Shown here piece by piece: positions 6,815 to 16,257 of a stretch of DNA of 58,225 nt; position 1 is the first letter of the stretch; every line of letters begins with the position of its first letter. Origin of the DNA: Planctomycetota bacterium. GTDB lineage: Bacteria; Planctomycetota; Brocadiia; Brocadiales; Brocadiaceae. The notes beneath the pieces were generated by a model. It saw nothing but the letters and a program-made list of their open reading frames with translations. It did no database searches and was not told the DNA's origin. The DNA is taken from assembly GCA_016235875.1 (NCBI GenBank), contig JACRII010000167.1, forward strand, positions 1 to 58,225, read 5' to 3'. Position numbers and translations under genes: made by a program.

Positions 6815-8596
6815 TTACTTAAAAAGAAAACTCTTGGGATTTTCGTTACAGAATTTATCTGTTAAATTAATCCCTGAGCCAAAGTAATTTGTCAAATATT
6901 CATAATAAGAATCATTGTTAAAGAGGAGCATTGGAAAATCACTTCCAAAAAGTATTCGATCTTCAATCGAGTTTTTTCCCACCCACTCTAAAAAAGGTTT
7001 ATAAAATTCCTTATTTTTCGCAACAATTGCGAAATCTCCGTAGACATTCTTATTATTCTTTATCAGCGCAAATACCGTTTCTGTCCATTGTGACAGGTTG
7101 CTTATACTCAGCGTGTCGTCAATTCCGCAGTGTGCAAAGTTGATTTTAAGATCTTTATACCTGGAAAGGACTTCTTCCCATTTATTGGGATCGGTGTTTT
7201 TAAGATAATGATCATCGACTACAAATCCACCGTTTAAACAATGGACCGTAATTGGTACGCCCTTCTCCTGGCAAAATTGATAGAGGTAGTTTACTTTGTC
7301 GAATTCTGCTCCGGCACGCCCTCTTTTATCCGCTGTAACTTTATCAGGACCAGGCCATGGATCAAACCCCAGAGGCGGGTATAGTTTGATTCCTGCAAAG
7401 AAATGGCTTTTTATATTTTCAATGTTTTCTATGGAAATTCCATGCTTCTTAATGGCGCCTTTCTCGTTGTTTCCGAAACATTTTGTGTATGTTTCAAAAA
7501 ATGTTTTGTAATTTCCCGTATATCCTCCAAAGTACTGAGCCAGCATTTTGGGGATATTGTTTTTTTCTCTAAAATCTTCTTTTCTCGATTCTTTTGCTAT
7601 TTCAGAGATCATTTTTATTGTTGACTTGTCTTTTTCAACGTTAAAAAATTTAATCCATTTTCCCTCTTCTTCCGGAGTAATTTCATCATAAATAAGAAGT
7701 TTTCCAGTTTGTTTTATATAGGAAGCCTTATTTTTTAGAGAGCGAGCTAGTTTGTCTCCAATCTCTTTTGAAACCGTTCTTACAATACCTAATTCATAAT
7801 TTTCCGTATTAATGCCTAAAAAGGGATATATCTCAAATATCCGGAATGGGCTTCTTGCCATATAATCTTGTATTCCATTGAACATGTCTACAACCTGTTC
7901 CACGACGGGTTTCCTGGGGGGATTGTTGTAGTGAATTTCTGTGAGATCATCTTTCTTAAAGCCTTTATATCCGAAATCCATTAAAAGAGGCGTTAAAATT
8001 ACTTTATCATATACTTTTCCATCAATAGTGATTTCCATATTTTTCTTCTTCTTTTTTCCCCACGCATCTCTGACTTTTTCCATATCATCAGGGAAACTGT
8101 TCATCAATTCTTTAATCTCTTTATCCATTGACAGGAAGTCTTTTTCCATGTATAGAAACATACTGCTCGTATCATTTTCCACCACAGATAAAAGATTAAC
8201 TATTTTTTTAATGTTACCTAAAAATCCGCTTTTTTTAGAAATTCGCCACCATATGAATCCAGCGAAAAAAGCTATTATTACCAAGATGCCGAGGACGGCA
8301 ATAAATGATTTGACAATGCCAGGAAATATCCGGTCATTAAGGAAAATAATCCTATAACAGGCAGCGGCGGCTAGCAGGAAAACTGCGATTTGGAAAGTTA
8401 GATAAAGGAGAGACTTTAGTCGGGGGTTTTGATTTATAATCTGCTTGAAAATAATCTTTATAAATTCGCCACTAATTATTTTGGAAAAGGTAAGGGCATT
8501 GTTTTTGAGAAAACGATTTAAGAAGGCAAGCAGTCCCGCATGGCTTAGATTAAAGGCGTGGCAATGGATATCATAAAATGTTTTCCTCTCTGACAT
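6815..8596 (-). CDS. Membrane-embedded amidohydrolase (amidohydrolase_2-like)
   Basis: A 593-residue metal-dependent hydrolase of the amidohydrolase superfamily with an unusual layout. The N-terminal metal motif DIHCH (His 11 and 13) is followed by two hydrophobic segments (about 61-85 and 93-117), then about 270 residues without recognised motifs. The rest of the active site is at the end: GIKLYPP (Lys), ITVHC (His), FAHCG (His) and GSDFP (Asp). All expected ligands are present, so it may be active. A two-helix hairpin would leave both parts of the site on the same face of the membrane. It lies 189 bases downstream (in transcription sense, after) the SNF2 helicase end and before the HEPN-like gene. 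Substrate unknown. Confidence 0.75.
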   Translation of the reverse strand: MSERKTFYDIHCHAFNLSHAGLLAFLNRFLKNNALTFSKIISGEFIKIIFKQIINQNPRLKSLLYLTFQIAVFLLAAAACYRIIFLNDRIFPGIVKSFIAVLGILVIIAFFAGFIWWRISKKSGFLGNIKKIVNLLSVVENDTSSMFLYMEKDFLSMDKEIKELMNSFPDDMEKVRDAWGKKKKKNMEITIDGKVYDKVILTPLLMDFGYKGFKKDDLTEIHYNNPPRKPVVEQVVDMFNGIQDYMARSPFRIFEIYPFLGINTENYELGIVRTVSKEIGDKLARSLKNKASYIKQTGKLLIYDEITPEEEGKWIKFFNVEKDKSTIKMISEIAKESRKEDFREKNNIPKMLAQYFGGYTGNYKTFFETYTKCFGNNEKGAIKKHGISIENIENIKSHFFAGIKLYPPLGFDPWPGPDKVTADKRGRAGAEFDKVNYLYQFCQEKGVPITVHCLNGGFVVDDHYLKNTDPNKWEEVLSRYKDLKINFAHCGIDDTLSISNLSQWTETVFALIKNNKNVYGDFAIVAKNKEFYKPFLEWVGKNSIEDRILFGSDFPMLLFNNDSYYEYLTNYFGSGINLTDKFCNENPKSFLFK

Positions 8597-8640
8597 TTTT
8601 AGATGCTCCTTATAAAGTTAACGAAATGTATTTTAAAGGC

Positions 8641-11394
8641 TCAAAACGTCAACAACTCTATCAATTCCTTTCTTGAAAATGTCTTGAACGCGGCATCATC
8701 CGATTCGACTACGGAATTCATAAGGGCGGCCTTGGTGGTAATCATGGCGTCAATCTTTTCTTCCAGCGTGCCTTTGGTGATGAGCTTGAAGACCTGTACG
8801 CCTCTGGTCTGGCCGATGCGGTGGACACGATCGGTGGCCTGGTCTTCCCGTGCAGCATTCCACCATCGGTCATAGTGGATGACTACAGAGGCAGAGGTTA
8901 GGTCAATACCCAAACCGCCTGCCATGAGGCTTCCCAGAAAGACATTGCAGTCAGGGTTGTTCTGGAATCTCTCTACGACCTTACCACGATCCACGGTACT
9001 ACCTCGTAATGATTCAAATTTCACTCCGATATTTTTCAGCCAATCACCAATCATGTCCAACATCTCCAGGTATTGAGAAAAGACCACGGCCTTTTCTCCT
9101 GACTCTAAAGTCTCTTCCATGATCTCCTTGAAGAGTTCGAATTTGCCTGAAGAAGCTCCTTTCGGTGTTGTTCCGTTCAGAACGAGTTTGGGATGGTCGC
9201 AGAGCCGTTTCAATTTGGTGAGCAAGGCAAAAATATGAATGTATTCCACAGGCTGGCTTTCGTCCCGTAATTTCGCGATAAGCGTGCTTCCCCGTTCACT
9301 AATGATGTCTTTGTACATGACAATTTGAGCTGATGATAGGGTACAATATCGTTTCTCTTCTGTTTTCGGCGGCAGTTCGGTTAGGACGTCTTTCTTGAGC
9401 CGTCTCAGCTTAAAGGGATGGATGATCTTCTTTAACATCTCGCGCTTTTCATTATCCTGAAATTTCGTAATCGGGTTTTCATATCGTCTCCTGAAATCCT
9501 CCATGCTTCCCAGATAGCCCGGCATCAGGAAGTCAAAGATAGACCACAACTCCGATAACCTGTTTTCTATCGGGGTGCCTGTAAGCGCCAGGCGATGGCG
9601 TGCTTTGAGGAATTTTGTAGCCTTGCACATCTGCGTCTTGTGGTTCTTGATTTTTTGCGCCTCGTCCAGGACAACGTAATTCCACTGAACCTTGCTAAGG
9701 GCTTCCACATCACGGGAAAGGATACTATAGGTCGTTAATACAACCGGCGGGAGATTGCCTGAAAGGATGCTATTTCTTTCTTTCCCATAAAATCGGGTTA
9801 ATTTTAATTCAGGGGCGTACGTTTGAAGCTTGGATTCCCAGTGGTCCAGCACTGAGGTTGGACATATAACAAGGTTGGGCAGGTTCGGCTCTGTTTGTAA
9901 GGCAGAGAGGATTACTACCATAGCCTGATGCGTCTTTCCGAGTCCCATCTCATCGGCAAGGATGCCGTTGAAACTGTTTGTATGGAGGAACCAGAGCCAG
10001 TCATAGCCGGACTGCTGGTAGGCGCGTAATTCTCCCTTGTATGAATCAACAGCCGGCGCTGGCTGCGGGGGTGTAATACGGTCAAATTTCATCAGGAATT
10101 TCCGCGTTTCATCGCATGCGTTTACTTTGACATGCTTGCCGCATTCTGCCCTGGTACGCAGATACCCCAGTTTTGGCATCTTGAGTCGCCCATTTTCAAC
10201 GATACCACTGCCGCGCTGCCAGATGTCCAGGATGTCTTTGGGGATTTCTATATAAGCCATATCCTTTCTAATGCATCGGTTTTTATCAATGCATGCCAGG
10301 ATTTCCTGGAGTGTTATGGTATGTTTTCCTACTTTGTATGTGGGGTCAAGCCACAACCAATCGCTATCGCAAACCTCTACCTGCATGGATGCAACATCAG
10401 GATTGTCGTGGACTTCCACAAGTTTTAATCGTTCCGATGGAGCAAAGGAGGGCTCTGCAAGTAGTTGGTTGAAATCTTCCCTGAGAAAATTAATAGCATC
10501 CTTTTCTTTGTAAACGAGCAGTTTCTCATTGTTAAAATACGGTTTAAACTGTGGTGGGATGGGGGCTACCGGTCGATAGGAATTATTGAGCCATACCCAT
10601 TCATCATTAATCTTGCAATCACGCAATTTTGCCACAGGAAGGAATTGTCCTTTTTTACTGGTACTATTCAGTTTCAGGACGGGGGATAATTCAAGGTGTC
10701 CCTGGTCGTTTATATCGGCATGGAGATGCGGAACGAAGGGTGTTTTGTAAAGCTTCGTCTGTCTTGCCCGTTCCGATAATTCCACCTGCGCGTCATCCAT
10801 TTCTTTTAATTTTTCGAAGATGCGAGGGCTTTTTGTGGCGGAAACGTGAAATACCGATTCATCGCCCTGTTCAGAGACCAGCTTGAGTTCGAGCTGCGGC
10901 CCGCCATTGAGCAGGTCTACCTTAAGATTGAAATCGCCAAACGCAGAAAAAATTTCACTTAAGATATGAGTTGGATTGTTGTCAAAGAATGGAAAAGAAT
11001 CAGGTTCGTCAATATCCTTGAATTTTGGTATTATAAATGGTAAAGGATTAAAAAACTTTGGTTTCCGCGGCAATAATGGCTTATAGGCGGTTTTCTTATT
11101 TCGATTTTCAATCCATTGCAGTAGTGTGGCAACAATGTGTTTGCATATTTCTCCGTCTGAGGCATAGAGGCACGTACAATCCATACTATATATTTCTTCT
11201 TCATCAGCGAGAATGGAGACTTCGTAGGGAAATGATTCGCTGCCCGAAACAGCCGCTGTTAATTCCCCATCACGATATTTTAAATTGAGGACACGACCGC
11301 TTCTGAAATAGGAGAGTCCGCGGGTAAAGACTCCATTGTTTGTAATTGATTTAATATATTCGGCTGTAATGGAACTTAAGGAGGAGGTATTCAT
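8641..11394 (-). CDS. SNF2-family helicase with SWIM zinc finger
   Basis: Bacterial SWI2/SNF2 ATPase of about 917 residues, a DNA translocase that remodels or displaces proteins on DNA. An N-terminal SWIM finger is visible (Cys74, Cys76, Cys85, His87 in DCTCLYASDGEICKH). It is followed by a long family-specific middle and the helicase core: Walker A DEMGLGKT, Walker B DEAQ, SxLTGTPIEN, and in the C-terminal lobe GGLGIDLTSAS and the QATDRVHRIGQ motif VI. ATG 11394 has AAGGAG nine bases upstream; a TTG one codon earlier is the alternative. It heads the minus-strand accessory block. Related proteins occur both as general housekeeping and in phage-defence loci, so the role here is open. Confidence 0.9.
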   Translation of the reverse strand: MNTSSLSSITAEYIKSITNNGVFTRGLSYFRSGRVLNLKYRDGELTAAVSGSESFPYEVSILADEEEIYSMDCTCLYASDGEICKHIVATLLQWIENRNKKTAYKPLLPRKPKFFNPLPFIIPKFKDIDEPDSFPFFDNNPTHILSEIFSAFGDFNLKVDLLNGGPQLELKLVSEQGDESVFHVSATKSPRIFEKLKEMDDAQVELSERARQTKLYKTPFVPHLHADINDQGHLELSPVLKLNSTSKKGQFLPVAKLRDCKINDEWVWLNNSYRPVAPIPPQFKPYFNNEKLLVYKEKDAINFLREDFNQLLAEPSFAPSERLKLVEVHDNPDVASMQVEVCDSDWLWLDPTYKVGKHTITLQEILACIDKNRCIRKDMAYIEIPKDILDIWQRGSGIVENGRLKMPKLGYLRTRAECGKHVKVNACDETRKFLMKFDRITPPQPAPAVDSYKGELRAYQQSGYDWLWFLHTNSFNGILADEMGLGKTHQAMVVILSALQTEPNLPNLVICPTSVLDHWESKLQTYAPELKLTRFYGKERNSILSGNLPPVVLTTYSILSRDVEALSKVQWNYVVLDEAQKIKNHKTQMCKATKFLKARHRLALTGTPIENRLSELWSIFDFLMPGYLGSMEDFRRRYENPITKFQDNEKREMLKKIIHPFKLRRLKKDVLTELPPKTEEKRYCTLSSAQIVMYKDIISERGSTLIAKLRDESQPVEYIHIFALLTKLKRLCDHPKLVLNGTTPKGASSGKFELFKEIMEETLESGEKAVVFSQYLEMLDMIGDWLKNIGVKFESLRGSTVDRGKVVERFQNNPDCNVFLGSLMAGGLGIDLTSASVVIHYDRWWNAAREDQATDRVHRIGQTRGVQVFKLITKGTLEEKIDAMITTKAALMNSVVESDDAAFKTFSRKELIELLTF

Positions 11395-11629
11395 CAATTC
11401 ATACTCCTTGTAAGAGGGAATAAAGATTTTGGAATTCTAATAATATACAATATATATACCAATTTACCAATAAAAAGTCAACTAATGACCTTAAATTTTA
11501 TAACGGTCATCAAATTATTAAGTGAAACTTTAAATAAATATTGATATATTAAAGCTTGTTTGATAAACATTAAATATGAATTCCCTTATTAAAAATTTTG
11601 CAATTAATTATTAATATAAATTTTCTCTA

Positions 11630-12562
11630 GTGAAAGATAAAGTCATGAGATTTGATTTAGAGACTGAAAAGATAGATGCCCTTATTCAACTGGCAATCAA
11701 GGAGGATATTGGGACAGGGGACATCACGACAGAGAATCTCTTCCATGATAGCCTGATTGTGGAAGGGGTTTTTATTGCAAAGGAAAACGGCGTAATAGCA
11801 GGATTGCCCGTTGTTGAATACTTTTTCTCAAAACTGGACAAAGGTGTTTCTTTAAAACAAAACGTTAGGGATGGGACTTTTGTCAAAAAGGGAGAAACCA
11901 TTGCTTCTATAAAGGGTAGTGCGAAGACTTTGCTTTCGGGTGAGCGGATCGCCTTGAATTTCCTGCAAAGAGTTTCCGGGATTGCAACCCTAACAGCACA
12001 GTTTGTTGAACGGATAAAACCATTAAAAACTGCTATTATGGATACAAGGAAGACCATCCCCGGCTGGCGTTATCTGGAAAAATATGCTGTAGCGATGGGC
12101 GGCGGTGTTAATCACAGAATGGGGCTTTACGATCAGGTACTCATAAAAGACAATCACCTGGATATTCTAAAAGTAGAGACAGGTTTGAAACCTGTCTCTA
12201 CTTCTTCCCATATCAGCATTATTGAAAAGGCTGTATCTGCATTAAGACAAAAAATAAAAAAGGGGATTTTGGTAGAGGTCGAAACAAGAACACTGGAAGA
12301 GGTTGCTGGCGCCCTTAAAGCAGGGGTAGATATAATCTTATTTGATAATATGAACATTGCACAACTCGAAGAGGTAGTAAAAATGGTTAAAAACTGGAAA
12401 TCTTCCAAAGGAAGACGCAAGCCGCTTACAGAGGCATCAGGAAATATCACGTTGGAAAATGTGCGCCTTGTAGCACAAACGGGTGTGGACAGGATTTCCG
12501 TTGGCGCCATTACCCATTCAGCAAAGGCACTGGATATTTCACTGGAAATATCCAGGCAATAA
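11630..12562 (+). CDS. nadC: Nicotinate-nucleotide pyrophosphorylase (carboxylating)
   Basis: Converts quinolinate and PRPP to nicotinate mononucleotide, CO2 and PPi in de novo NAD synthesis. Recognisable features are EDIGTGDITTENL near the N-terminus, NFLQRVSGIATLT, MDTRKTIPGWRYLEKYAV, GGGVNHRMGLYDQVLIKDNH and the C-terminal VDRISVGAITHSAKALDISL. The frame opens at GTG 11630; ATG 11645 is a possible start. An oddity lies right after KDNH: eleven residues (about VETGLKPVSTS) come from a 29-bp perfect palindrome inserted in frame. No nadA or nadB is nearby. It is followed by kdsB after a 185-bp gap. Confidence 0.95.
   Translation: MKDKVMRFDLETEKIDALIQLAIKEDIGTGDITTENLFHDSLIVEGVFIAKENGVIAGLPVVEYFFSKLDKGVSLKQNVRDGTFVKKGETIASIKGSAKTLLSGERIALNFLQRVSGIATLTAQFVERIKPLKTAIMDTRKTIPGWRYLEKYAVAMGGGVNHRMGLYDQVLIKDNHLDILKVETGLKPVSTSSHISIIEKAVSALRQKIKKGILVEVETRTLEEVAGALKAGVDIILFDNMNIAQLEEVVKMVKNWKSSKGRRKPLTEASGNITLENVRLVAQTGVDRISVGAITHSAKALDISLEISRQ
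12173..12201. repeat. Perfect 29-bp palindrome inside nadC
   Basis: Arms GTAGAGACAGGTTT and AAACCTGTCTCTAC (14 bp each) around a single G. It is read through in the nadC frame as part of a surface-loop-like segment just after the conserved KDNH. It behaves like palindromic elements that insert in frame into genes (compare the Rickettsia RPE families). Confidence 0.85.
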
Positions 12563-12747
12563 GTATCTCCCCTATTATTTATTCCTAATACAAAGTTTCC
12601 TTATTAATCCTTGTGCTGCCATCGCTAACCCGAAGCGCTCTGAAAATCTTGAAAAAAATGTTTGAATATGAAAGACTTGTAAAATAGAATTAAGCTTTAT
12701 TATTTTGGGAATGGGTGTTCCTTCAAAGAAAATAATTACGTGATTGG

Positions 12748-13512
12748 ATGAAGAGCGCAAAGGCGGTTGTTGTAATTCCTGCAAGATATGCATCGACCAG
12801 GTTGCATGGAAAATTAATCCTGCCGGAAGTCAAGGCTGTTACCGGAAGATATATCATAGAACACGTCTATCAAAATGTAAGACAGGCTAAACGAATTAAT
12901 AAAGTAATTGTTGCTACGGATAATCAACTTATATACGATATTGTGAAAGAGTTCGATGGTGAAGTGGAGATGACTTCTCTGTCGCATACCTCCGGGACAG
13001 ACCGAATCGCAGAGGTGGCAGGGCGATTGGATGCGGATATCATCGTGAATGTGCAAGGAGACGAACCGGAAGTGAACGCAAAAATGGTAGATCAGGTTGT
13101 AGATACGTTAGCGGAAGATACTGGCGGAGTAATGGCAACTCTTGCAAATACGATAAAAGATTCAACGGAATTGGCAAATCCACATGTGGTAAAGGTCGTG
13201 CTGGATAACCACGGATATGCACTCTATTTTTCCCGTTCACAGATTCCTTATGTACGAGATGGTAAAGATCCAATCAAGGAACCTGGCGTTACTTTCCTGA
13301 AGCATCTTGGCATTTACGCCTACCGGAAAGATTTTTTAATGAAATACTCAAAACTACCCGCTTCCTCTCTGGAAAATGCGGAAAAGCTGGAACAGCTCAG
13401 GGCGCTCTCCAACGGTTACAAAATAAAGGTAGCGATCACGAATTATACCTCAAGAGGCATTGACACAAGGGAAGATTTGACAGCATTTATGGAAAGATAT
13501 AAACATGACTAA
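12748..13512 (+). CDS. kdsB: 3-deoxy-manno-octulosonate cytidylyltransferase
   Basis: Activates Kdo as CMP-Kdo for lipopolysaccharide inner-core synthesis. The 254-residue protein has the family N-terminus [55 protein letters not shown] and the later [15 protein letters not shown]. Its end overlaps pyrG by 8 bases, so the two are translationally coupled; PyrG supplies the CTP that KdsB uses, a sensible pairing. With lpxC and lpxA elsewhere in the window it supports an outer membrane with lipid A-Kdo. The usual PGKPL of the family is HGKLI here, a modest variation. Confidence 0.93.
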   Translation: MKSAKAVVVIPARYASTRLHGKLILPEVKAVTGRYIIEHVYQNVRQAKRINKVIVATDNQLIYDIVKEFDGEVEMTSLSHTSGTDRIAEVAGRLDADIIVNVQGDEPEVNAKMVDQVVDTLAEDTGGVMATLANTIKDSTELANPHVVKVVLDNHGYALYFSRSQIPYVRDGKDPIKEPGVTFLKHLGIYAYRKDFLMKYSKLPASSLENAEKLEQLRALSNGYKIKVAITNYTSRGIDTREDLTAFMERYKHD

Positions 13513-15100
13513 ACATATATTTGTGACAGGCGGTGTAGTTTCATCGCTTGGTAAAGGGCTTAATTCCGCATCTATTGGGATGCTGCTGGAAAGCAGGGGA
13601 TTGAAGGTAAGGCTTCAGAAATTTGATCCTTATGTGAACGTTGACCCCGGCACGATGAGCCCTTACGAACACGGGGAGGTATATGTTACCGAGGATGGCG
13701 CGGAGACAGACCTTGACCTTGGACACTATGAGCGGTTTACAAATTCCGTATCGAACAGATATTGTAATTTTACCACAGGTTCAATTTATCATTCGGTTAT
13801 TATGAAGGAACGCAAGGGGGAATATTTGGGAAAGACGGTACAGGTAATTCCTCATATTACCAATGAAATCATTGAATGCATACAGAAACTTGACGGGCCG
13901 GACACGGACGTGGTTATCTCTGAAATCGGTGGAATTGTGGGTGATATAGAAAACCAGCCATTCCTCGAAGCGATCAGACAATTTGGTCAAAAGGCAGGCA
14001 GGGAAAATGTGCTCTATATTCATTTAACACTCGTTCCCTACCTCAGCGCTGCGGAGGAGATAAAGACAAAACCCACACAGCACAGCGTGGGTATGATGCG
14101 GCAGGCCGGTATCCAGCCTGATATTCTTATTTGCAGGATGGAAAAACACCTGAGTGCAGAGATAAAAGAAAAATTATCGCTCTTTTGTAATGTAGACAAG
14201 AATGCAATTATTGAAGAACGGGACGTAAAACCGTATCTTTATGAAATACCGTTGATTCTGGTTGATCAGGGCTTGGACAAGCTTATTATCCAGAAATTAG
14301 GGCTGAAAACCAATGGAGATGACATCTCTAAGTGGTTGTCAATATTGGAGATACTGAAAAATCCAAAGCAGGCAACAGAGATAGCGATAGTTGGAAAATA
14401 TATATGTCATCAATCGGCGTACGAGTCAATTTATGAATCACTCATTCATGGCGGGATAGGTAATAATGCACGAGTGAGGATGCGGAGGGTTGAATCTGAG
14501 GATATTGAAAGAAAAGGAGCTAAGGCATGTCTCGAAGGGGTAAGAGGTATCCTTGTGCCGGGGGGGTTTGGTATGCGCGGCGTTGAAGGAAAGATTGAGG
14601 CGATACAATATGCAAGGGAAAGCAAGATTCCTTTTTTTGGTATATGCCTCGGATTGCAGTGTGCAGCTATCGAATTTGCGAGGAATGTGTGCAATCTGAA
14701 GGCTGCGAATAGTACGGAATTTGATGTCAATACCCCCCATCCTGTGATCAGTTTACTGGAAGAACAGCGTGAGGTGTCTTCTAAGGGTGGGACGATGAGG
14801 CTTGGGGCACAACCCTGCATTCTTCAGGCAGGTACAAAGGCGTTCAAGGCATATGGAAGGCAAAATGCATCGGAGCGGCATCGGCACAGGTATGAATTCA
14901 ATAATACCTATAAAGAGATATTTTTAGCCAGCGGTATGGTTTTTAGCGGACACTCACCCGGTGAACAATTAGTGGAAATCATGGAACTTAAAGACCACCC
15001 CTGGTTTGTGTGTGTACAGTTTCACCCGGAATTTAAGTCAAAGCCCACCAACCCACATCCGTTATTTAAAGAATTTATACGGGCATCCCTGTCAATCTGA
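13505..15100 (+). CDS. pyrG: CTP synthase
   Basis: Amidates UTP to CTP using glutamine. Full length at 531 residues. The N-terminal synthetase domain shows [14 protein letters not shown] (P-loop) and [19 protein letters not shown]. The C-terminal class I glutaminase domain has [16 protein letters not shown], the nucleophile Cys in [11 protein letters not shown], and the His-Glu pair in [11 protein letters not shown]. It starts inside the last codons of kdsB. A strong hairpin (15128-15180) follows the gene and separates it from convergent parB. Confidence 0.98.
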   Translation: MTKHIFVTGGVVSSLGKGLNSASIGMLLESRGLKVRLQKFDPYVNVDPGTMSPYEHGEVYVTEDGAETDLDLGHYERFTNSVSNRYCNFTTGSIYHSVIMKERKGEYLGKTVQVIPHITNEIIECIQKLDGPDTDVVISEIGGIVGDIENQPFLEAIRQFGQKAGRENVLYIHLTLVPYLSAAEEIKTKPTQHSVGMMRQAGIQPDILICRMEKHLSAEIKEKLSLFCNVDKNAIIEERDVKPYLYEIPLILVDQGLDKLIIQKLGLKTNGDDISKWLSILEILKNPKQATEIAIVGKYICHQSAYESIYESLIHGGIGNNARVRMRRVESEDIERKGAKACLEGVRGILVPGGFGMRGVEGKIEAIQYARESKIPFFGICLGLQCAAIEFARNVCNLKAANSTEFDVNTPHPVISLLEEQREVSSKGGTMRLGAQPCILQAGTKAFKAYGRQNASERHRHRYEFNNTYKEIFLASGMVFSGHSPGEQLVEIMELKDHPWFVCVQFHPEFKSKPTNPHPLFKEFIRASLSI

Positions 15101-15127
15101 TGCGTTTATAGCGGCTTGAATACTCTA

Positions 15128-15180
15128 TGGCTAAATGGTTAAATGGCTACATGGTTATTAGCCATACAACCATTTAGCCA
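15128..15180. repeat. Long inverted repeat between convergent pyrG and parB
   Basis: Arms of 22 bases with two mismatches (15128-15149 and 15159-15180, core GGCTAAATGGTT / AACCATTTAGCC) around a 9-base loop. The position between convergent genes suits transcription termination in both directions, but there is no long T-run, so it may equally be a small dispersed repeat. Confidence 0.6.
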
Positions 15181-15232
15181 GCCGACAGCTAAAACCTGAC
15201 TGATTTGTGGAGACAAACTACGGATAAAGTAT

Positions 15233-16099
15233 TTAAGGATGAATTCCTAGTGTATTTGCAATCCGGGTAAACTCTTCATTATTATGAAAGGTAATTGTGA
15301 TTCTCCCCCTCCCATTCCTTTCTCTAATCATGACCTTTGTCCCAAAAAACCTTCTGAAACGGTCTTCTAAGTCCTCGACATGAGGCGTAGAAGTCTTTGT
15401 GGCGGTTGATTTGTGGGGTTTAATCTGCTTTTTTTCCATCGAAGAGATCGTCTCGATCTGTCTCACAGAAAGGCCTTCTTTGATAACCTGATCACAAAGT
15501 TTTATCTGCAATTCCTTCCCTTGGACAGACAGGATTGCCCGTGCATGTCCCATTGATAATGTTCCACGTGAAACATTGTCCTGGATTTCCTGAGGCAAGT
15601 CCAGCAGGCGGATATAATTGGTTACAGAACTGCGGTCTTTTCCCATAGCCTTTGCAACCTGTTCCTGGGTGAGGTCGAATTTGTTAATCAATTCTTTGAA
15701 CCCTTTTGCCTTTTCGATGGGATTGAGGTCTTCCCTCTGGATATTTTCTATTAGTGCAATTTCCAGACTATGCAGTCCATCGATATCCCGAACGATGGCG
15801 GGGATTTCTTTCAATCCAAGTTGTTTTGCCGCCCTCCAGCGGCGCTCGCCAGCTATTAACATGTACCCGTGAGTGAGTGGTCTTACGATAATGGGTTGTA
15901 AGATGCCGTGTTGTTTTATGGATTCCACAAATCCCTGCATCTCCTCGTCATCAAAGATGTCGCGCGGCTGCGAGTCGTTAGGCTGGATATCCTTTGGATT
16001 TAACCGCATAATTACGTCTTGTCCTGATTCTGCCTCTATCCCAATAACACCGCCAAGCAGAGATTGTAGACCGCGACTGAGTTTTTCCTTTTTAGACAT
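15233..16099 (-). CDS. parB: Chromosome partitioning protein ParB/Spo0J
   Basis: CTP-dependent DNA clamp that loads at parS and organises the origin region. 288 residues. The N-terminus KEKLSRGLQSLLGG is the typical ParA-interacting stretch. The CTPase/ParB-N domain shows GILQPIIVRP and the GERRWRAAK motif, with ENIQREDLNPIEKA next; the helix-turn-helix is LTQEQVAKAMGKDRSSVTNYIRLL. AAGGAG eight bases upstream supports ATG 16099. No parA is adjacent, unlike the common gidB-parA-parB layout. One parS lies inside the gene and another just upstream. Confidence 0.97.
   Translation of the reverse strand: MSKKEKLSRGLQSLLGGVIGIEAESGQDVIMRLNPKDIQPNDSQPRDIFDDEEMQGFVESIKQHGILQPIIVRPLTHGYMLIAGERRWRAAKQLGLKEIPAIVRDIDGLHSLEIALIENIQREDLNPIEKAKGFKELINKFDLTQEQVAKAMGKDRSSVTNYIRLLDLPQEIQDNVSRGTLSMGHARAILSVQGKELQIKLCDQVIKEGLSVRQIETISSMEKKQIKPHKSTATKTSTPHVEDLEDRFRRFFGTKVMIRERNGRGRITITFHNNEEFTRIANTLGIHP
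15560..15575. promoter_or_regulatory. parS: parS site inside parB
   Basis: TGTTCCACGTGAAACA matches the bacterial parS consensus TGTTNCACGTGAAACA. ParB genes often carry a parS in or next to them, so this is a likely ParB loading site. Confidence 0.9.
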
Positions 16100-16184
16100 G
16101 ACGAGTACTCCTTTTATGGTTGGTTTTCAGTTGAATTTCCACGATGGGGATGCTAGTATCTAGCCAGCCTTTTTATGGTACAGA

Positions 16185-16200
16185 TGTTTCACGTGAAACA
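16185..16200. promoter_or_regulatory. parS: parS site upstream of parB
   Basis: TGTTTCACGTGAAACA is a perfect 16-bp palindromic parS, extended to 20 bp by flanking GA/TC. It sits in the intergenic space between divergent parB and the ABC permease, about 85 bases before the parB start. Confidence 0.95.
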
Positions 16201-16257
16201 TCCCCATGGGTCAGGGTTAGTGTATTCGTTTTTTTTAAAATTGCAAGGTTTTTTTTG

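Noticed and set aside
7941-8357. 138-codon plus-strand frame
   Set aside because: Lies wholly antisense to the amidohydrolase gene, which has clear motifs; low-complexity Phe/Ile composition.
16144-16257. N-terminal extension of the ABC permease
   Set aside because: It would translate the parS site and has no membrane-protein character; ATG 16258 gives a normal N-terminus.
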